Below are positions 46,919-55,732 of a stretch of 64,000 nucleotides of DNA, in pieces. The notes beneath the pieces are model-generated. The model saw only the letters and a list, made by a program, of their open reading frames with translations, searched no databases and was not told the DNA's origin. How positions within the stretch are numbered: position 1 is the stretch's first letter; each line of letters opens with the position of its first letter. The DNA comes from Cohnella sp. CFH 77786 (lineage in GTDB: Bacteria > Bacillota > Bacilli > Paenibacillales > Paenibacillaceae), in the NCBI RefSeq assembly GCF_019400745.1, contig NZ_WJIB01000002.1, forward strand, positions 1 to 64,000, written 5' to 3'. Made by a program: the position numbers and the translations under genes.

Positions 46919-47881
46919 ATGTGGACGACGATCGAACAAATCTTTCCGTACGCCATTATTTACACCATTCCCTTGCTGATTACGGCGCTTGGCGGCTTGT
47001 TCAGCGAACGGAGCGGCGTCGTCAACATCGGACTGGAAGGCTTGATGGTCGTCGGAGCGTTCGCGGGCGCTTTCACGAGCTTCAAATTGCAGGAGTCCTA
47101 TGCAAACGAAGGTTGGGTACCCTGGGTCGGCCTGCTTGTCGCCGTGCTGGCCGGCGTGCTGTTCTCGCTGCTGCACGCGTTCGCCAGCATTAACTTAAGT
47201 GCCGACCAGGTCATCAGCGGCACCGCGATCAACATGATCGCCGGGGCGATCACGATCTTCATGGCCCGGAACATGACCGGAAGCGGGAACATCCGGGTGA
47301 GCGGCTTTTCGCCTTTCGACATGGATTGGAAGTGGCTGCCGCTTTCGGATATTCCGATCATCGGCCCTCTTATCTTCACCAAGACCTATTGGACCACCTG
47401 GCTGATCCTGCTTATCCTGGCGTTAAGCTCCTTCCTCTTGTACAAAACGGCCTTCGGCTTGCGGCTGCGCGCTTGCGGCGAACATCCGCATGCGGCCGAG
47501 GCCGCCGGCGTCAACGTGAAGAGAATGCGGTACATCGGCGTCATGATCTCGGGCGCGTTCTCCGGCCTCGGAGGCGCCATCATCATCATGACGTACGCGG
47601 GCGAGTTTACCGGAAGCGTGGCGGGGCTCGGCTTCCTGGCGCTCGCGGCGCTGATCTTCGGCCAATGGAGGCCGCTGGGCGTTCTGGCCGCAACGTTGTT
47701 TTTCGGAATCGCCACAACGGTCGCGAACGTGTCGCAGGTCATTCCTTCCCTGGCGGTCATTCCGCCGATCGTGCTCAAGGTATTCCCGTATGCGGTGACT
47801 CTGCTCGCGCTCATCGTGTTCTCGAAGTCTTCCCGCGCGCCGAAAGCGGCGGGGGAACCGTATGACGTGGGCAAACGTTAG
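46919..47881 (+). CDS. nupQ: Nucleoside ABC importer permease 2
   Basis: The second permease, 320 residues with about nine hydrophobic segments. GLFSERSGVVNIGLEGLMVV near 24-43 and FGLRLRACGEHPHAAEAAGV near 178-197 match the family. It starts 4 bp after nupP; the GGAAGGGGAAATA ribosome site is inside the nupP end. It is the last gene of the operon and is followed by a terminator. The regulator, catabolic enzymes and importer are encoded within one 9-kb block. Confidence 0.93.
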   Translation: MWTTIEQIFPYAIIYTIPLLITALGGLFSERSGVVNIGLEGLMVVGAFAGAFTSFKLQESYANEGWVPWVGLLVAVLAGVLFSLLHAFASINLSADQVISGTAINMIAGAITIFMARNMTGSGNIRVSGFSPFDMDWKWLPLSDIPIIGPLIFTKTYWTTWLILLILALSSFLLYKTAFGLRLRACGEHPHAAEAAGVNVKRMRYIGVMISGAFSGLGGAIIIMTYAGEFTGSVAGLGFLALAALIFGQWRPLGVLAATLFFGIATTVANVSQVIPSLAVIPPIVLKVFPYAVTLLALIVFSKSSRAPKAAGEPYDVGKR

Positions 47882-47916
47882 AAGCAAAGAGAGCCGCTTG
47901 ACGGCTTCTTACGCAG

Positions 47917-47944
47917 GCGGGCTCCTTCGGGAGCCCGCTTTTTT
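47917..47944 (+). terminator. Terminator of the deo/nup operon
   Basis: GCGGGCTCC-TTCG-GGAGCCCGC followed by six T residues; a perfect 9-bp stem with a UUCG loop. Confidence 0.95.
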
Positions 47945-47945
47945 G

Positions 47946-48044
47946 AATCATTCGGCATTTATAAGTTTCGCACCTATTCCTTTCTGAATGATCTTCGATA
48001 AAAACGACTTTCTCTGTACCAAGTGGACGACGATGTCGTTATTT
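47946..48044 (+). repeat. Two-hairpin dispersed element, copy B
   Basis: The second copy of the element at 15639-15740. Hairpin 1 (AATCATTCGG/TTCTGAATGATC) is slightly degraded, and hairpin 2 is AAAACGAC/GTCGTTATTT. The intervening words ATTTATAAGTTTC, TTCTGAATGATCTTCGATAA and GGACGACGA are identical or nearly so. Like copy A it begins right after the T-run of a terminator and has the same orientation. Confidence 0.85.
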
Positions 48045-48081
48045 CTTGCGTTACTTAAAGTTTAAGTTTGTTCTCTTTTCG

Positions 48082-48430
48082 GGCTTCGACTGGGCTTCGA
48101 GCGATTTAGTGCCTGTGGGGCATTATTTCGGCGCTTCGACAGGATTTCGAGCGATTTCGTGCCCGTGGGGCATTATTTCGGCGCTTCGACAGGATTTCGA
48201 GCGATTTAGTGCCGTGGGGCATTATTTCGGCGCTTCGACAGGATTTCGAGCGATTTAGTGCCTGTGGGGCATTATTTCGGCGCTTCGACAGGATTTCGAG
48301 CGATTTCGTGCCCGTGGGGCATTATTTCGGCGCTTCGACAGGACTTCGAGCGATTTCGTGCCCGTGGGGCGTTATTTCGGCGCTTCGACAAAGTATCGCT
48401 CGATTTAGTGCCCATGGGGCATATATTTGC
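48082..48430. repeat. 50-bp tandem repeat array, seven copies
   Basis: Seven copies of a 50-bp unit (one is 49 bp) containing CGCTTCGACAGGATTTCGAG, a CGATTTMGTGCC word and TGGGGCATTATTTCGG. Copies start near 48082, 48132, 48182, 48231, 48281, 48331 and 48381; the outer ones are most degenerate. Because 50 is not a multiple of 3, the open frames across it shift from unit to unit, and I do not regard them as coding. It lies between convergent genes. Confidence 0.93.
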
Positions 48431-48434
48431 GGGT

Positions 48435-48458
48435 AAAAAAAACGGCGCGATTGCGCCG
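48435..48458 (-). terminator. Terminator of the DUF4015 gene
   Basis: On the minus strand CGGCGC-AATC-GCGCCG is followed by eight T residues, 17 bp after the stop codon. Confidence 0.85.
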
Positions 48459-48474
48459 GCTTGCGGTCTTGCTC

Positions 48475-49665
48475 TCAATATTGCGCCCCGGCAGAATATT
48501 TGTTGCCGGCGTTCCACAGCAGGAACTCATCGATTCCGCTTTCCTTCAAGGCTTTCACCTGGGCGGATACTTCCGCTGCTCCGTAGGGGATGTAATGTCC
48601 TTTGCCAAGCCAACTCGCCGTGAAATCCTGAATCCACGGACGGATGATCGGTTTGGCGTCTCCGAGCGGATCCAGCTTCTTATGCGTATCGTCCATTGCG
48701 CCTTTGACCGTCGCGTAAGGCGCCTTGTCGGGATCCTTCTGCTTGAACCATCCGGTGCTGTAATGGCTGGGGTAGATCATCGGGCAAATGACGTTCACCG
48801 CGTTGGAGATTTTGACGAAGTCCTGTCCGATGCCTTCCGCCGCGGGAACGGAAGCGGCATAACCGAAAATGTCGACCGAAACCCTCACCCCGAGCGGCTC
48901 CAGTTCTTTGCGCGCGTATTGCACGAATCCCGCCACCGCGTCCACGCGGCTCTGATCCGTTTTCGTGAACTTCAGATGCTCGGCTTTCTTCTCGAAGCCT
49001 TCCGGGAAACGGACATAATCGAATTGGATTTCCTTGAAGCCGAGCTTGGCGGCTTCCTTGGCCACGGCGACGTTGTATTCCCACACTTCCTTGCGGTACG
49101 GGTTGACGAAGCTGTCTCCTTTGCCGTTCTTCCAGACGGAACCGTCGGGATTCAAGTAGGAGAGCTCCTTATGTTTCTTGGCCAATACGGTATCCTTGAA
49201 AACGACGATACGGGCGATCGGATAAATCTTATGTTCGTTCAGCGTGGCCATCAGCTTATTCACGTCTTTGATGAACGGTTGGGGCGTTCCCAGCTTCGTC
49301 AGTTCCGGGTTGTCGGTTTTGTAAGTAATGAAGCCGTTATCGTCCTTGACGTCGATGACCATCGCGTTCAATTCCGTTTTGTCGACAAGATCCAGCAAAG
49401 TGGCCATCCTGGCTCCGCCGGCGCTGTAAGCCGTGACATAAATGCCTTTGACCTTCGGGGCGTCCTTCTGGGGATCCCCGGCTTTGACCGGCGTCGTCGA
49501 TGGCGGCGTCGCGGGTGCGGTTCCGCCTCCGGCCGGTTCCGGGGCAGTCGGTTGCTGCGTCATGCTGTGCGCCGTGTTCCAAATTTTTCCCAGGTTGTCT
49601 TGCTCGTGATGGCTGCCGCCCAATGCCGATTGCAGCAGCAGGAACAACGTCATAAAAATTTCCAT
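48475..49665 (-). CDS. Putative glycoside hydrolase, DUF4015 family
   Basis: A secreted or membrane-associated TIM-barrel protein of 396 residues. An N-terminal hydrophobic stretch (MEIFMTLFLLLQSALGG) and a Pro/Thr-rich linker (36-66) precede the DUF4015 domain: GIYVTAYSAGGARM, NAMVIDVKDDNGFITYKT near 100-117, EIQFDYVRFPEG near 220-231, and ICPMIYPSHYSTGW. The conserved acids in VKDD and FDYVRFPEG are the likely catalytic region. No cell-wall anchor motif is visible. ATG has GAGAGGG upstream. Its glycan substrate is unknown. Confidence 0.88.
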   Translation of the reverse strand: MEIFMTLFLLLQSALGGSHHEQDNLGKIWNTAHSMTQQPTAPEPAGGGTAPATPPSTTPVKAGDPQKDAPKVKGIYVTAYSAGGARMATLLDLVDKTELNAMVIDVKDDNGFITYKTDNPELTKLGTPQPFIKDVNKLMATLNEHKIYPIARIVVFKDTVLAKKHKELSYLNPDGSVWKNGKGDSFVNPYRKEVWEYNVAVAKEAAKLGFKEIQFDYVRFPEGFEKKAEHLKFTKTDQSRVDAVAGFVQYARKELEPLGVRVSVDIFGYAASVPAAEGIGQDFVKISNAVNVICPMIYPSHYSTGWFKQKDPDKAPYATVKGAMDDTHKKLDPLGDAKPIIRPWIQDFTASWLGKGHYIPYGAAEVSAQVKALKESGIDEFLLWNAGNKYSAGAQY

Positions 49666-49867
49666 GAATCCCTCTCCCCGTAAGCTCTTAACCCGATTAT
49701 AAACGAGTTGCGACGGCGGAGACAGGGGTATTTTGTAGGATTTTGCGGTATGGTGGCGGACAAGGGGAGGACCGCAGACGGAACCCGCAGCCGGAACCCG
49801 CAGCCGAACGTCGCGGGTACATTTTATGCGGGTGCGGGGAGGGCCATGACAGCGGGGACGGCCGCGC

Positions 49868-50719
49868 TTACGACCGGCGGAATTCCCCGATGACGTCGAT
49901 CGTTTGGACGACGTTGACGAACGCTTTGGGATCGACCCCTTTCACGATTTTGCGAAGCTCCGCCAGCTCGAAGCGGGTCGTGACGGTCATGAGCAGGTCT
50001 CTTTCCTCGCTCGTGAACGCCCCCCGGGTTTTCAGGATCGTGACGCCGCGCGGCAGGGTGAGAAGGCGCGAGGCAAGCTCCTGGGAACGGTTCGTGACGA
50101 TGAAGGCCGTCACTTTGCGGTGCGGCGTGTGCACGACGTCGATCACTTTGCCCGTCAGGTAAATCGAGAGCATGGAATACAGGGCAGCGTTCCAATCGTG
50201 CTTGAGCAAGCCGAGCGCCGCGACGATTCCGGTGTTCAAGGCGACGATCATAAACCCGACCGCGACGTCTTTGTACCGGGAAATGATGGAAGCCACGACG
50301 TCGACGCCCCCGGTCGAACCGCCGTAACGCAGGGCGCCCGCCGAACCGATGCCGACGAGAAGCCCTCCGAATACGGCCGAGAGGAGCCGGTCCTGGGTCA
50401 GATCAAGCACGGGCAGCAGCTGGAGAAACAACGAGGTGGCCAGAACGTTCACGATGCTCAGCAGGATGAAGCGGCGCCCCAGCACGCGGTAACCCCAGTA
50501 CAAAATCGGGACGTTCAGGGCAAAATACAGCAAGGCGATATTCAGGCCGCTCACATAACCGAGGATCATCGCGATCCCGGAAACTCCGCTGCTCAGCAGC
50601 TTGACGGGGATCAGCATCAAGTTGAACCCGAGGGCAACGGCCGCTCCCCCGAGCACCATGACGATATAGGGACCCGCTCCGGCGATTTTGACCCGCCATT
50701 TCCGCATATGCGATTCCAC
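49868..50719 (-). CDS. YitT-family membrane protein
   Basis: A 283-residue protein with five hydrophobic helices (YitT/DUF161; VMVLGGAAVALGFNLMLIPVKL, RYGGSTGGVDVVA) and a C-terminal soluble DUF2179 domain (RKVTAFIVTNRSQELASRLL, TRGVTILKTRGAFTS-like). Bacilli encode several paralogs. The transport role is not established. The start may be ATG 50719 or 50707 (MRKWRVKIAG). It is convergent with neither neighbour, and divergent from the helicase gene. Confidence 0.92.
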   Translation of the reverse strand: MESHMRKWRVKIAGAGPYIVMVLGGAAVALGFNLMLIPVKLLSSGVSGIAMILGYVSGLNIALLYFALNVPILYWGYRVLGRRFILLSIVNVLATSLFLQLLPVLDLTQDRLLSAVFGGLLVGIGSAGALRYGGSTGGVDVVASIISRYKDVAVGFMIVALNTGIVAALGLLKHDWNAALYSMLSIYLTGKVIDVVHTPHRKVTAFIVTNRSQELASRLLTLPRGVTILKTRGAFTSEERDLLMTVTTRFELAELRKIVKGVDPKAFVNVVQTIDVIGEFRRS

Positions 50720-50809
50720 ACTCCGGCAGCGTATTTCTTTCTTTTCCTAGATTTCCCCGGGAAAGAAGCGGCATGCGCGGATCCGGTTTTCACCGTGCTG
50801 GTGTTTGCG

Positions 50810-50828
50810 CATTCGTTTATGCTATAAT
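50810..50828 (+). promoter_or_regulatory. Extended -10 promoter of the helicase gene
   Basis: TATGCTATAATG holds TGC-TATAAT (-10 at 50823-50828), about 60 bp before the TTG start. No consensus -35 is seen. Confidence 0.5.
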
Positions 50829-50887
50829 GGACTGTATATTTTTTGGAAGCCGTGAACGAAGGCCCAATACAGAAGGAGTTAGAGAAA

Positions 50888-52492
50888 TTGAGTACATTTA
50901 ATGAATTTGGATTGGATCCGGACGTTATTCAAGCCGTCTCCGAAATGGGGTTTGAAGAAGCGACGCCGATTCAGGCCAAGGCGATTCCCGTTGCGCTGCA
51001 AGGCCGGGACATGATTGGCCAGGCCCAGACGGGCACGGGGAAAACCGCCGCTTTCGGAATCCCTTTGATCAACAAAATTTCGGCGTCCGAAGACCGCATT
51101 GTCGCTCTGGTCATGGCGCCGACCCGCGAATTGGCCATTCAGGTGGCCGAGGAGATCGAGAAACTCGGACGGTTTAAAGGGCTGCGCTCCTTGGCCATAT
51201 ACGGGGGACAAGACATCGGCCGCCAGATCCGCTCGCTTAGAAGAAGGCCGCAGATCATCATCGGAACGCCCGGACGGCTGCTTGACCATATCAACCGGAA
51301 GACGATCCGCCTTGACGACGTCCGGACGGTCGTGCTGGACGAGGCAGACGAAATGCTGGATATGGGCTTCATGGACGATATCCAATCGATTCTGAAGCTC
51401 GTGCCGGAAGAGCGCCAGACGCTGCTGTTCTCGGCTACGATGCCGACGAATATCCAGAAGCTGGCCCAGCAGTTCCTTCGCGATCCGGAACACATTTCCG
51501 TCATTCCGAAGCAGGTTAGCGCTCCGCTGATTCAGCAATTTTACATCGAAGTTCAAGAACGGATGAAATTCGACGCGCTGTGCCGTCTGCTCGACATGGA
51601 GCCGCCGGAGCTCGCGATCGTCTTCGGCCGCACCAAGCGCCGGGTCGCCGAGCTGTCCGAAGCGCTCGCCAAACGGGGGTACGCTTCCGACGGGTTGCAC
51701 GGGGACTTGTCGCAGAACCAGCGCGATGCGGTTATGCGGAAATTCAGGGACGGGAGCATCGACGTGCTCGTCGCCACGGACGTGGCGGCCCGCGGTCTCG
51801 ACGTCAGCGGCGTCACGCATGTCATCAATTTCGACCTGCCGCAGGATCCGGAGAGCTACGTTCACCGGATCGGCCGGACGGGGCGCGCGGGCAAGGAAGG
51901 AACGTCCTGGACGTTCGTGACCCCCCGCGAGACGGATCACTTGCACTTCATCGAGAAAATCACGCGCCACCGGATTGCCAAAAAACCGCTTCCTACGCTG
52001 TCGGAGGCGATGGAAGGCAAACAAAGGGTCGTCGCCGAACGGATCATGGATACCCTCAAAGGCGAAGAGGAAGTCAATCCTTACAAATGGGTTGCCATGC
52101 AGCTTCTGGAGCAGTACGATTCCGTTCAACTGCTGGCTGCGGCCATGAAACTGCTGACCGGCGACAAGAAAGACGTCGAAATCGAGCTGACGCCGGAGGA
52201 CCCGATCCGCGGCAAGAAGCGCAAATTTGACGGACGCGGCGGGTATGGCGGCCAAGGCGGCAACCGCAGGTACGGGCAAGGCGGTCCGGGCGGCCAAGGC
52301 CGGGGCGGCTACGGCGGCGGCTATGGCGGAGGACGCGGCGGCTACGGCGGTTCGGGCGGACAACAGCGCAAGACTTACGGCGGCGGCGGACGTACGTACC
52401 GCGAAGACGGAGGCGGCTACCGCGACGGGGGTTCCCGGGGAGGCAGACCGGAGCCGCGGAAATCGAACAGCGAAGATTACGTGAACATCTAA
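50888..52492 (+). CDS. cshA: DEAD-box RNA helicase, CshA-like with Gly-rich tail
   Basis: An ATP-dependent RNA helicase of ~534 residues, involved in RNA decay or ribosome assembly. Motifs in order are Q motif ([12 protein letters not shown]), I AQTGTGKT, Ia PTRELA, Ib TPGRLL, II DEAD ([12 protein letters not shown]), III SAT, IV (IVFGRTKR), V ([10 protein letters not shown]) and [12 protein letters not shown]. The last ~75 residues are Gly/Arg/Tyr-rich ([16 protein letters not shown]) and would bind RNA. The TTG start 50888 has AAGGAG 9 nt upstream; a GTG or ATG further up lacks one. Orthology to CshA rather than CshB is likely but not proven. Confidence 0.93.
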   Translation: MSTFNEFGLDPDVIQAVSEMGFEEATPIQAKAIPVALQGRDMIGQAQTGTGKTAAFGIPLINKISASEDRIVALVMAPTRELAIQVAEEIEKLGRFKGLRSLAIYGGQDIGRQIRSLRRRPQIIIGTPGRLLDHINRKTIRLDDVRTVVLDEADEMLDMGFMDDIQSILKLVPEERQTLLFSATMPTNIQKLAQQFLRDPEHISVIPKQVSAPLIQQFYIEVQERMKFDALCRLLDMEPPELAIVFGRTKRRVAELSEALAKRGYASDGLHGDLSQNQRDAVMRKFRDGSIDVLVATDVAARGLDVSGVTHVINFDLPQDPESYVHRIGRTGRAGKEGTSWTFVTPRETDHLHFIEKITRHRIAKKPLPTLSEAMEGKQRVVAERIMDTLKGEEEVNPYKWVAMQLLEQYDSVQLLAAAMKLLTGDKKDVEIELTPEDPIRGKKRKFDGRGGYGGQGGNRRYGQGGPGGQGRGGYGGGYGGGRGGYGGSGGQQRKTYGGGGRTYREDGGGYRDGGSRGGRPEPRKSNSEDYVNI

Positions 52493-52525
52493 GAACAAAG
52501 CCAGGTCGTCAGGGAGGAAAACAAG

Positions 52526-53293
52526 GTGGAAATGCGGGGCATGATGGGCGGATTCTACAAACTGTCCGAGTGGATCATGAGGCTGGCCGTAATCAACGTA
52601 TTATGGCTCCTCTGCTCCTTGCCTTTCTGGTTATTCGGGTTCATCGGTTTTCTGAACATGAATGCCGCGGCTGACGAAGCGCAAATGACGGGGATGCTTC
52701 AATCGACCGTCATCATCATGGCGGTTCTGTCACCCTTCACCTTTTTCCCGGCGACCTCGGCCATGTTCTCGGTCGCCCGGAAATGGGTCATGGGCGATAC
52801 GGACGTGCCGCTCCTCAAAACGTTTTTCCGAAGCTACAAGACGAACTTCAAACAGGCGATGCTCGGCGGCATTCTTTACTCGCTGCTGTCGACCATTCTG
52901 ATCATCGATTATCAGGTTTACCTGACGAAGATCGAGAACCTGCAAGTCATCGCCTATCTGTTCATCGCGCTGATGCTGCTTCTGCTCGTCTCTTTGCATC
53001 ATTTCTTCTCCCTGCTGTCGCATTTTCACATGAAAACGCTGCAGCTGCTGAAGAACGCGCTCGTGCTGACGATCGGCCGTCCGATCCGCTCCATCATCAT
53101 GACGCTCGGCACCGTAGCGATCCTGTTCATCAGCACCCGTTTCACGTTTCTCATTCCGTTCTTTTTCGGCAGCATCATCGCGACCTTCACGTTCTACAAC
53201 TTCAACCTGATCATCACCAAGATGATGGCGAACGCGGAGAAGCTGTCCGCATCGGATGGAGCGGCCGAGGAAGATCAGGAAATGAAAAGCTAG
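52526..53293 (+). CDS. YesL-like DUF624 membrane protein
   Basis: A 255-residue protein with five or six membrane segments. KLSEWIMRLAVINVLWLLCSLP near 12-33 and FPATSAMFSVARKWVMGDTD near 75-94 are the DUF624 pattern. It starts GTG with GGGAGG 8 nt upstream, 33 bp after the helicase, so it may be co-transcribed. Family members usually accompany carbohydrate ABC transporters; none is nearby here. The function is unknown. Confidence 0.88.
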   Translation: MEMRGMMGGFYKLSEWIMRLAVINVLWLLCSLPFWLFGFIGFLNMNAAADEAQMTGMLQSTVIIMAVLSPFTFFPATSAMFSVARKWVMGDTDVPLLKTFFRSYKTNFKQAMLGGILYSLLSTILIIDYQVYLTKIENLQVIAYLFIALMLLLLVSLHHFFSLLSHFHMKTLQLLKNALVLTIGRPIRSIIMTLGTVAILFISTRFTFLIPFFFGSIIATFTFYNFNLIITKMMANAEKLSASDGAAEEDQEMKS

Positions 53294-53303
53294 CGCGTCC
53301 AGG

Positions 53304-53332
53304 TTGCCTCGGCAAGCCATTCTGCTTATAAT
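53304..53332 (+). promoter_or_regulatory. SigmaA promoter of 6S RNA
   Basis: TTGCCT (53304-53309), 17 bp, TATAAT (53327-53332). The start should fall near 53339, at the 5' end of the 6S-like RNA. Confidence 0.75.
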
Positions 53333-53338
53333 GGAACT

Positions 53339-53524
53339 AATCCTGCGATGTACGTTACGGCGCTCACATGTTTTGAACCATTGCTGTTTCCACGGGAGTT
53401 CAACATTGCCCGGCAGCTGGCAAGCCCCCGAAACGGGTAGCCAAAAACCGGAGCTGCGGACACCCACCTGCCATAGCGGGTTCAGAAACAAGCACGTCGG
53501 ACGGCATAGGCGGGTTTTTTCTTT
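53339..53524 (+). ncRNA. ssrS: 6S RNA
   Basis: A ~185-nt RNA that would bind SigmaA-RNA polymerase as a promoter mimic. The ends form the classic closing stem: CCTGC-G-ATGT at 53342-53351 pairs with GCAT-AG-GCGGG at 53504-53514. It is followed by TTTTTTCTTTTT, which makes the stem double as a terminator. The 5' side GCGATGTACGTTACGGCG matches the E. coli 6S start pattern, and ACGGCATAGGCGGG its 3' end. Length, promoter and lack of a reading frame agree. Whether it corresponds to BsrA or BsrB is not decided. Confidence 0.82.
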
Positions 53525-53607
53525 TTCGGTAGCGGATCTATAAAATTATGGGCAACCATGTTATCATAGAATGTGACGCGCAATTGCACCGAGAGGGAGA
53601 GAGAGTA

Positions 53608-53991
53608 TTGCTGAAGCGAGTGTTGGTCGGTTTGCTCCGAAGCCATGAACATACCGGCGACAAGGCGAAAGACCCTAAGCTGAAGTCACATTACTATCGG
53701 CTTTCCAAGGATCGCGCCTTCGAAGAGGTGGGGTCCGTCCTCAAGAAGATGCAGGGCTACAAGGTGCTTCACGAAGTGCCGAACATCGGCGAAATCGTCA
53801 TGGAGAAGCGGACGATGGCCGGCCGTACGATGGATATCACGGTTCAGATCGTCGGTACGTCTCCCGGCGTGTCCGCCGTCGACATCTACTCCGCATCCCG
53901 CGGGTCGCTGGGCGACTTGGGGGCGAATTACCGCGTCATCCAGGAGATCTACGCCGTGCTGGACCGCAAGCTCTCCAACTATCGCGTGTAA
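53608..53991 (+). CDS. DUF1499 family protein
   Basis: A 127-residue soluble protein. LKSHYYRLSKDRAFEEV, YKVLHEVPNIGEIVMEKRT and the C-terminal SRGSLGDLGANYRVIQEIYAVLD give the DUF1499 pattern (SxSRxGxxDLGxN). The TTG start at 53608 has GGGAG 8 nt upstream. The frame is open to 53548, but that part is AT-rich leader. It lies about 85 bp after the 6S RNA and is followed by a hairpin terminator. The biochemical function is unknown. Confidence 0.8.
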   Translation: MLKRVLVGLLRSHEHTGDKAKDPKLKSHYYRLSKDRAFEEVGSVLKKMQGYKVLHEVPNIGEIVMEKRTMAGRTMDITVQIVGTSPGVSAVDIYSASRGSLGDLGANYRVIQEIYAVLDRKLSNYRV

Positions 53992-54019
53992 TTCCGTTTC
54001 GGCTATCGGCCACATAAAC

Positions 54020-54056
54020 AAAGCGAGGAAGGCGGTATCGCCTTGCCTCGCTTTTT
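54020..54056. terminator. Bidirectional terminator between DUF1499 gene and tpx
   Basis: AAGCGAGG-AAGGCG-GTAT-CGCCTT-G-CCTCGCTTTTT. The A-run before and T-run after let it work on both strands of this convergent pair. Confidence 0.9.
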
Positions 54057-54089
54057 CGCATTTCCGGGAGTCCTTCTATGGGGCCGGGA

Positions 54090-54602
54090 TTAGAGCAGCG
54101 CTTTGACGGCGGCGATCGCCGCGTCGTAATCCGGATGCTCGGTCATTTCCTCGAGCACTTCCACATAAGTGATTTTGTCGTTGGCATCGACGACGAAAAT
54201 GGATCGCATATCGAGTGCGAGTTCTTTGATCAGAACGCCGTAAGCTTGCCCGAACGTGTTGCCTTTGTAGTCGGACAGCAGCACGACGCGTTCTACGCCT
54301 GCCGCCGCGCACCAGCGGGATTGCGCGAACGGAAGGTCGGCGCTGACCGTCAGGATGACGACGTTCTCGCCCAGCCCTGCTGCCTCTTCGTTGAAACGGC
54401 GGGTTTGGGCGTCGCATACGCCGGTGTCGATCGAAGGAACGACGCTGATCAGCTTGATTTTGCCGGCGTAGTCCTTCAAGCTTGCGGTCTCCAGGAGGTT
54501 CTTGTTGAGGTTGAAATCCGGCGCTTGGTCGCCGGCTTTCAACTCGGGACCGATCAGGGTAATCGGATTCCCTTTCAGTTTCGCGGAGCGTTCTTGTGCC
54601 AT
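54090..54602 (-). CDS. tpx: Thiol peroxidase (2-Cys peroxiredoxin)
   Basis: Reduces hydrogen and alkyl peroxides with thioredoxin as donor. The 170-residue protein has the peroxidatic Cys in VVPSIDTGVCDAQTRRF near 59 and the resolving Cys in AQSRWCAAAGVE near 93, the Tpx arrangement. I chose ATG 54602 (MAQERSAKLKGNPITL), preceded by AAGGAGG; the ATG at 54623 is part of the ribosome-site region. Monocistronic. No PerR box was recognised. Confidence 0.96.
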   Translation of the reverse strand: MAQERSAKLKGNPITLIGPELKAGDQAPDFNLNKNLLETASLKDYAGKIKLISVVPSIDTGVCDAQTRRFNEEAAGLGENVVILTVSADLPFAQSRWCAAAGVERVVLLSDYKGNTFGQAYGVLIKELALDMRSIFVVDANDKITYVEVLEEMTEHPDYDAAIAAVKALL

Positions 54603-54752
54603 AACTGGAAATACCTCCTTCATTGAATAGCCTTGCGGTTATCATTATAATCGTTTAAGAATGCTAAAGTCCAATCCATCGGACGAGTAAATGCGACTTC
54701 GTCTTTCCTACGGGTAGCGCATGTCGTTTTTAGGGAAGGATGCGACGAATCA

Positions 54753-55655
54753 GTGGAATTCAGGCAGCTGCAATACTTCGTGAAGGTCGCCAGGCTCCAG
54801 CACGTCACCAAAGCCGCGGAGGAGCTTCACGTCGCGCAATCGGCGGTCAGCCGCCAAATCCACCGGCTCGAGGAAGAGCTGGGCGCGCAATTGTTCATGC
54901 AGAAGGGCCGCAACGTTCAGCTGACGCCGGTCGGACAGCTGTTTCTCCGCCGCGCCGAGTCGATCCTTACCGATCTGGACCGGGCCGTGACGGAAATCCA
55001 CGAGTTTCTCGATCCGGAAGCGGGCGAAATCCGGCTTGGGTTCCCCCACAGCTTGGGTTACCATCTCGTTCCCCGAGTCGTGGCGGCTTTCCGCAAGCTT
55101 CATCCGAACGTCAAGTTCCGTTTCCGGCAAGGGATGTACGCGTCCTTGATCCGCGACGTGCTTGACGCCGAAGTGGATTTGGCCTTCATCTCCCCTCATC
55201 CGGAAAGAAACGATCAAGTAACCGGCGAAGTGGTGCTGACCGAGGAGCTGTTCGCGATCCTCCCGGAAAACCATCCTCTGGCCTTGGAGGTGTCGCTTGA
55301 CCTGGCCCAGCTGAAGAACGAAACATTCGTCTTGTTCAGTCCCGGCTACTCGCTCCGGTCTCTCGTATGGGACGCATGCAAGGAAGCCGGATTCACGCCC
55401 CAGATCGGGTTCGAAGGGGAGGAGACGGACACCATTCGCGGACTCGTGGCCGCCGGCATGGGCGTCAGCTTGCTGCCGGAGATGGCGCTGTACCAGACGA
55501 GCGCCATGATGCCGGCCGTCGTCAAAATCAGCCGACCGCATGTTACGCGTACGATCGGGTTGATTCGCCGGGGCGGGGAGAAGCTGCCGACGGTGGCGCA
55601 GATGTTCCATTCCTTCTTGCTGGACTACTTCAAGAACGAATATACTCCTCGATAA
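54753..55655 (+). CDS. LysR-family regulator, GltC-like
   Basis: A 300-residue LysR regulator. Residues 1-60 are the winged HTH (FRQLQYFVKVARLQHVTKAA, LHVAQSAVSRQIHRLEEELG), and 90-295 the effector domain. The whole sequence follows B. subtilis GltC closely (EFLDPEAGEIRLGFPHSLG, GLVAAGMGVSLLPEM), so control of glutamate or nitrogen metabolism is possible. No gltAB genes are adjacent. GTG start; the ribosome site AGGGAAGGATG is about 10 nt upstream. Divergent from tpx. Confidence 0.92.
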   Translation: MEFRQLQYFVKVARLQHVTKAAEELHVAQSAVSRQIHRLEEELGAQLFMQKGRNVQLTPVGQLFLRRAESILTDLDRAVTEIHEFLDPEAGEIRLGFPHSLGYHLVPRVVAAFRKLHPNVKFRFRQGMYASLIRDVLDAEVDLAFISPHPERNDQVTGEVVLTEELFAILPENHPLALEVSLDLAQLKNETFVLFSPGYSLRSLVWDACKEAGFTPQIGFEGEETDTIRGLVAAGMGVSLLPEMALYQTSAMMPAVVKISRPHVTRTIGLIRRGGEKLPTVAQMFHSFLLDYFKNEYTPR

Positions 55656-55678
55656 CCATCCGCCGTTACATAAATAAA

Positions 55679-55713
55679 GGCTGCCTGCAGGTCTGATCAG
55701 ACCCGAGGCAGCC
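55679..55713. terminator. Terminator between the LysR gene and the zinc peptidase gene
   Basis: GGCTGCCT / AGGCAGCC with an inner GGTCTGATCAGACC palindrome. The TTTATTTAT run on the minus strand suggests its main role is for the zinc peptidase transcript. Confidence 0.75.
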
Positions 55714-55732
55714 TACCGTTCTTCGTTTGCTC

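Noticed and set aside
48046..48623. Open frames through the 50-bp array (peptides like VGHYFGASTGFRAI)
   Set aside because: The unit is not a multiple of three, so the frames change from copy to copy; there are no ribosome sites and no consistent product.
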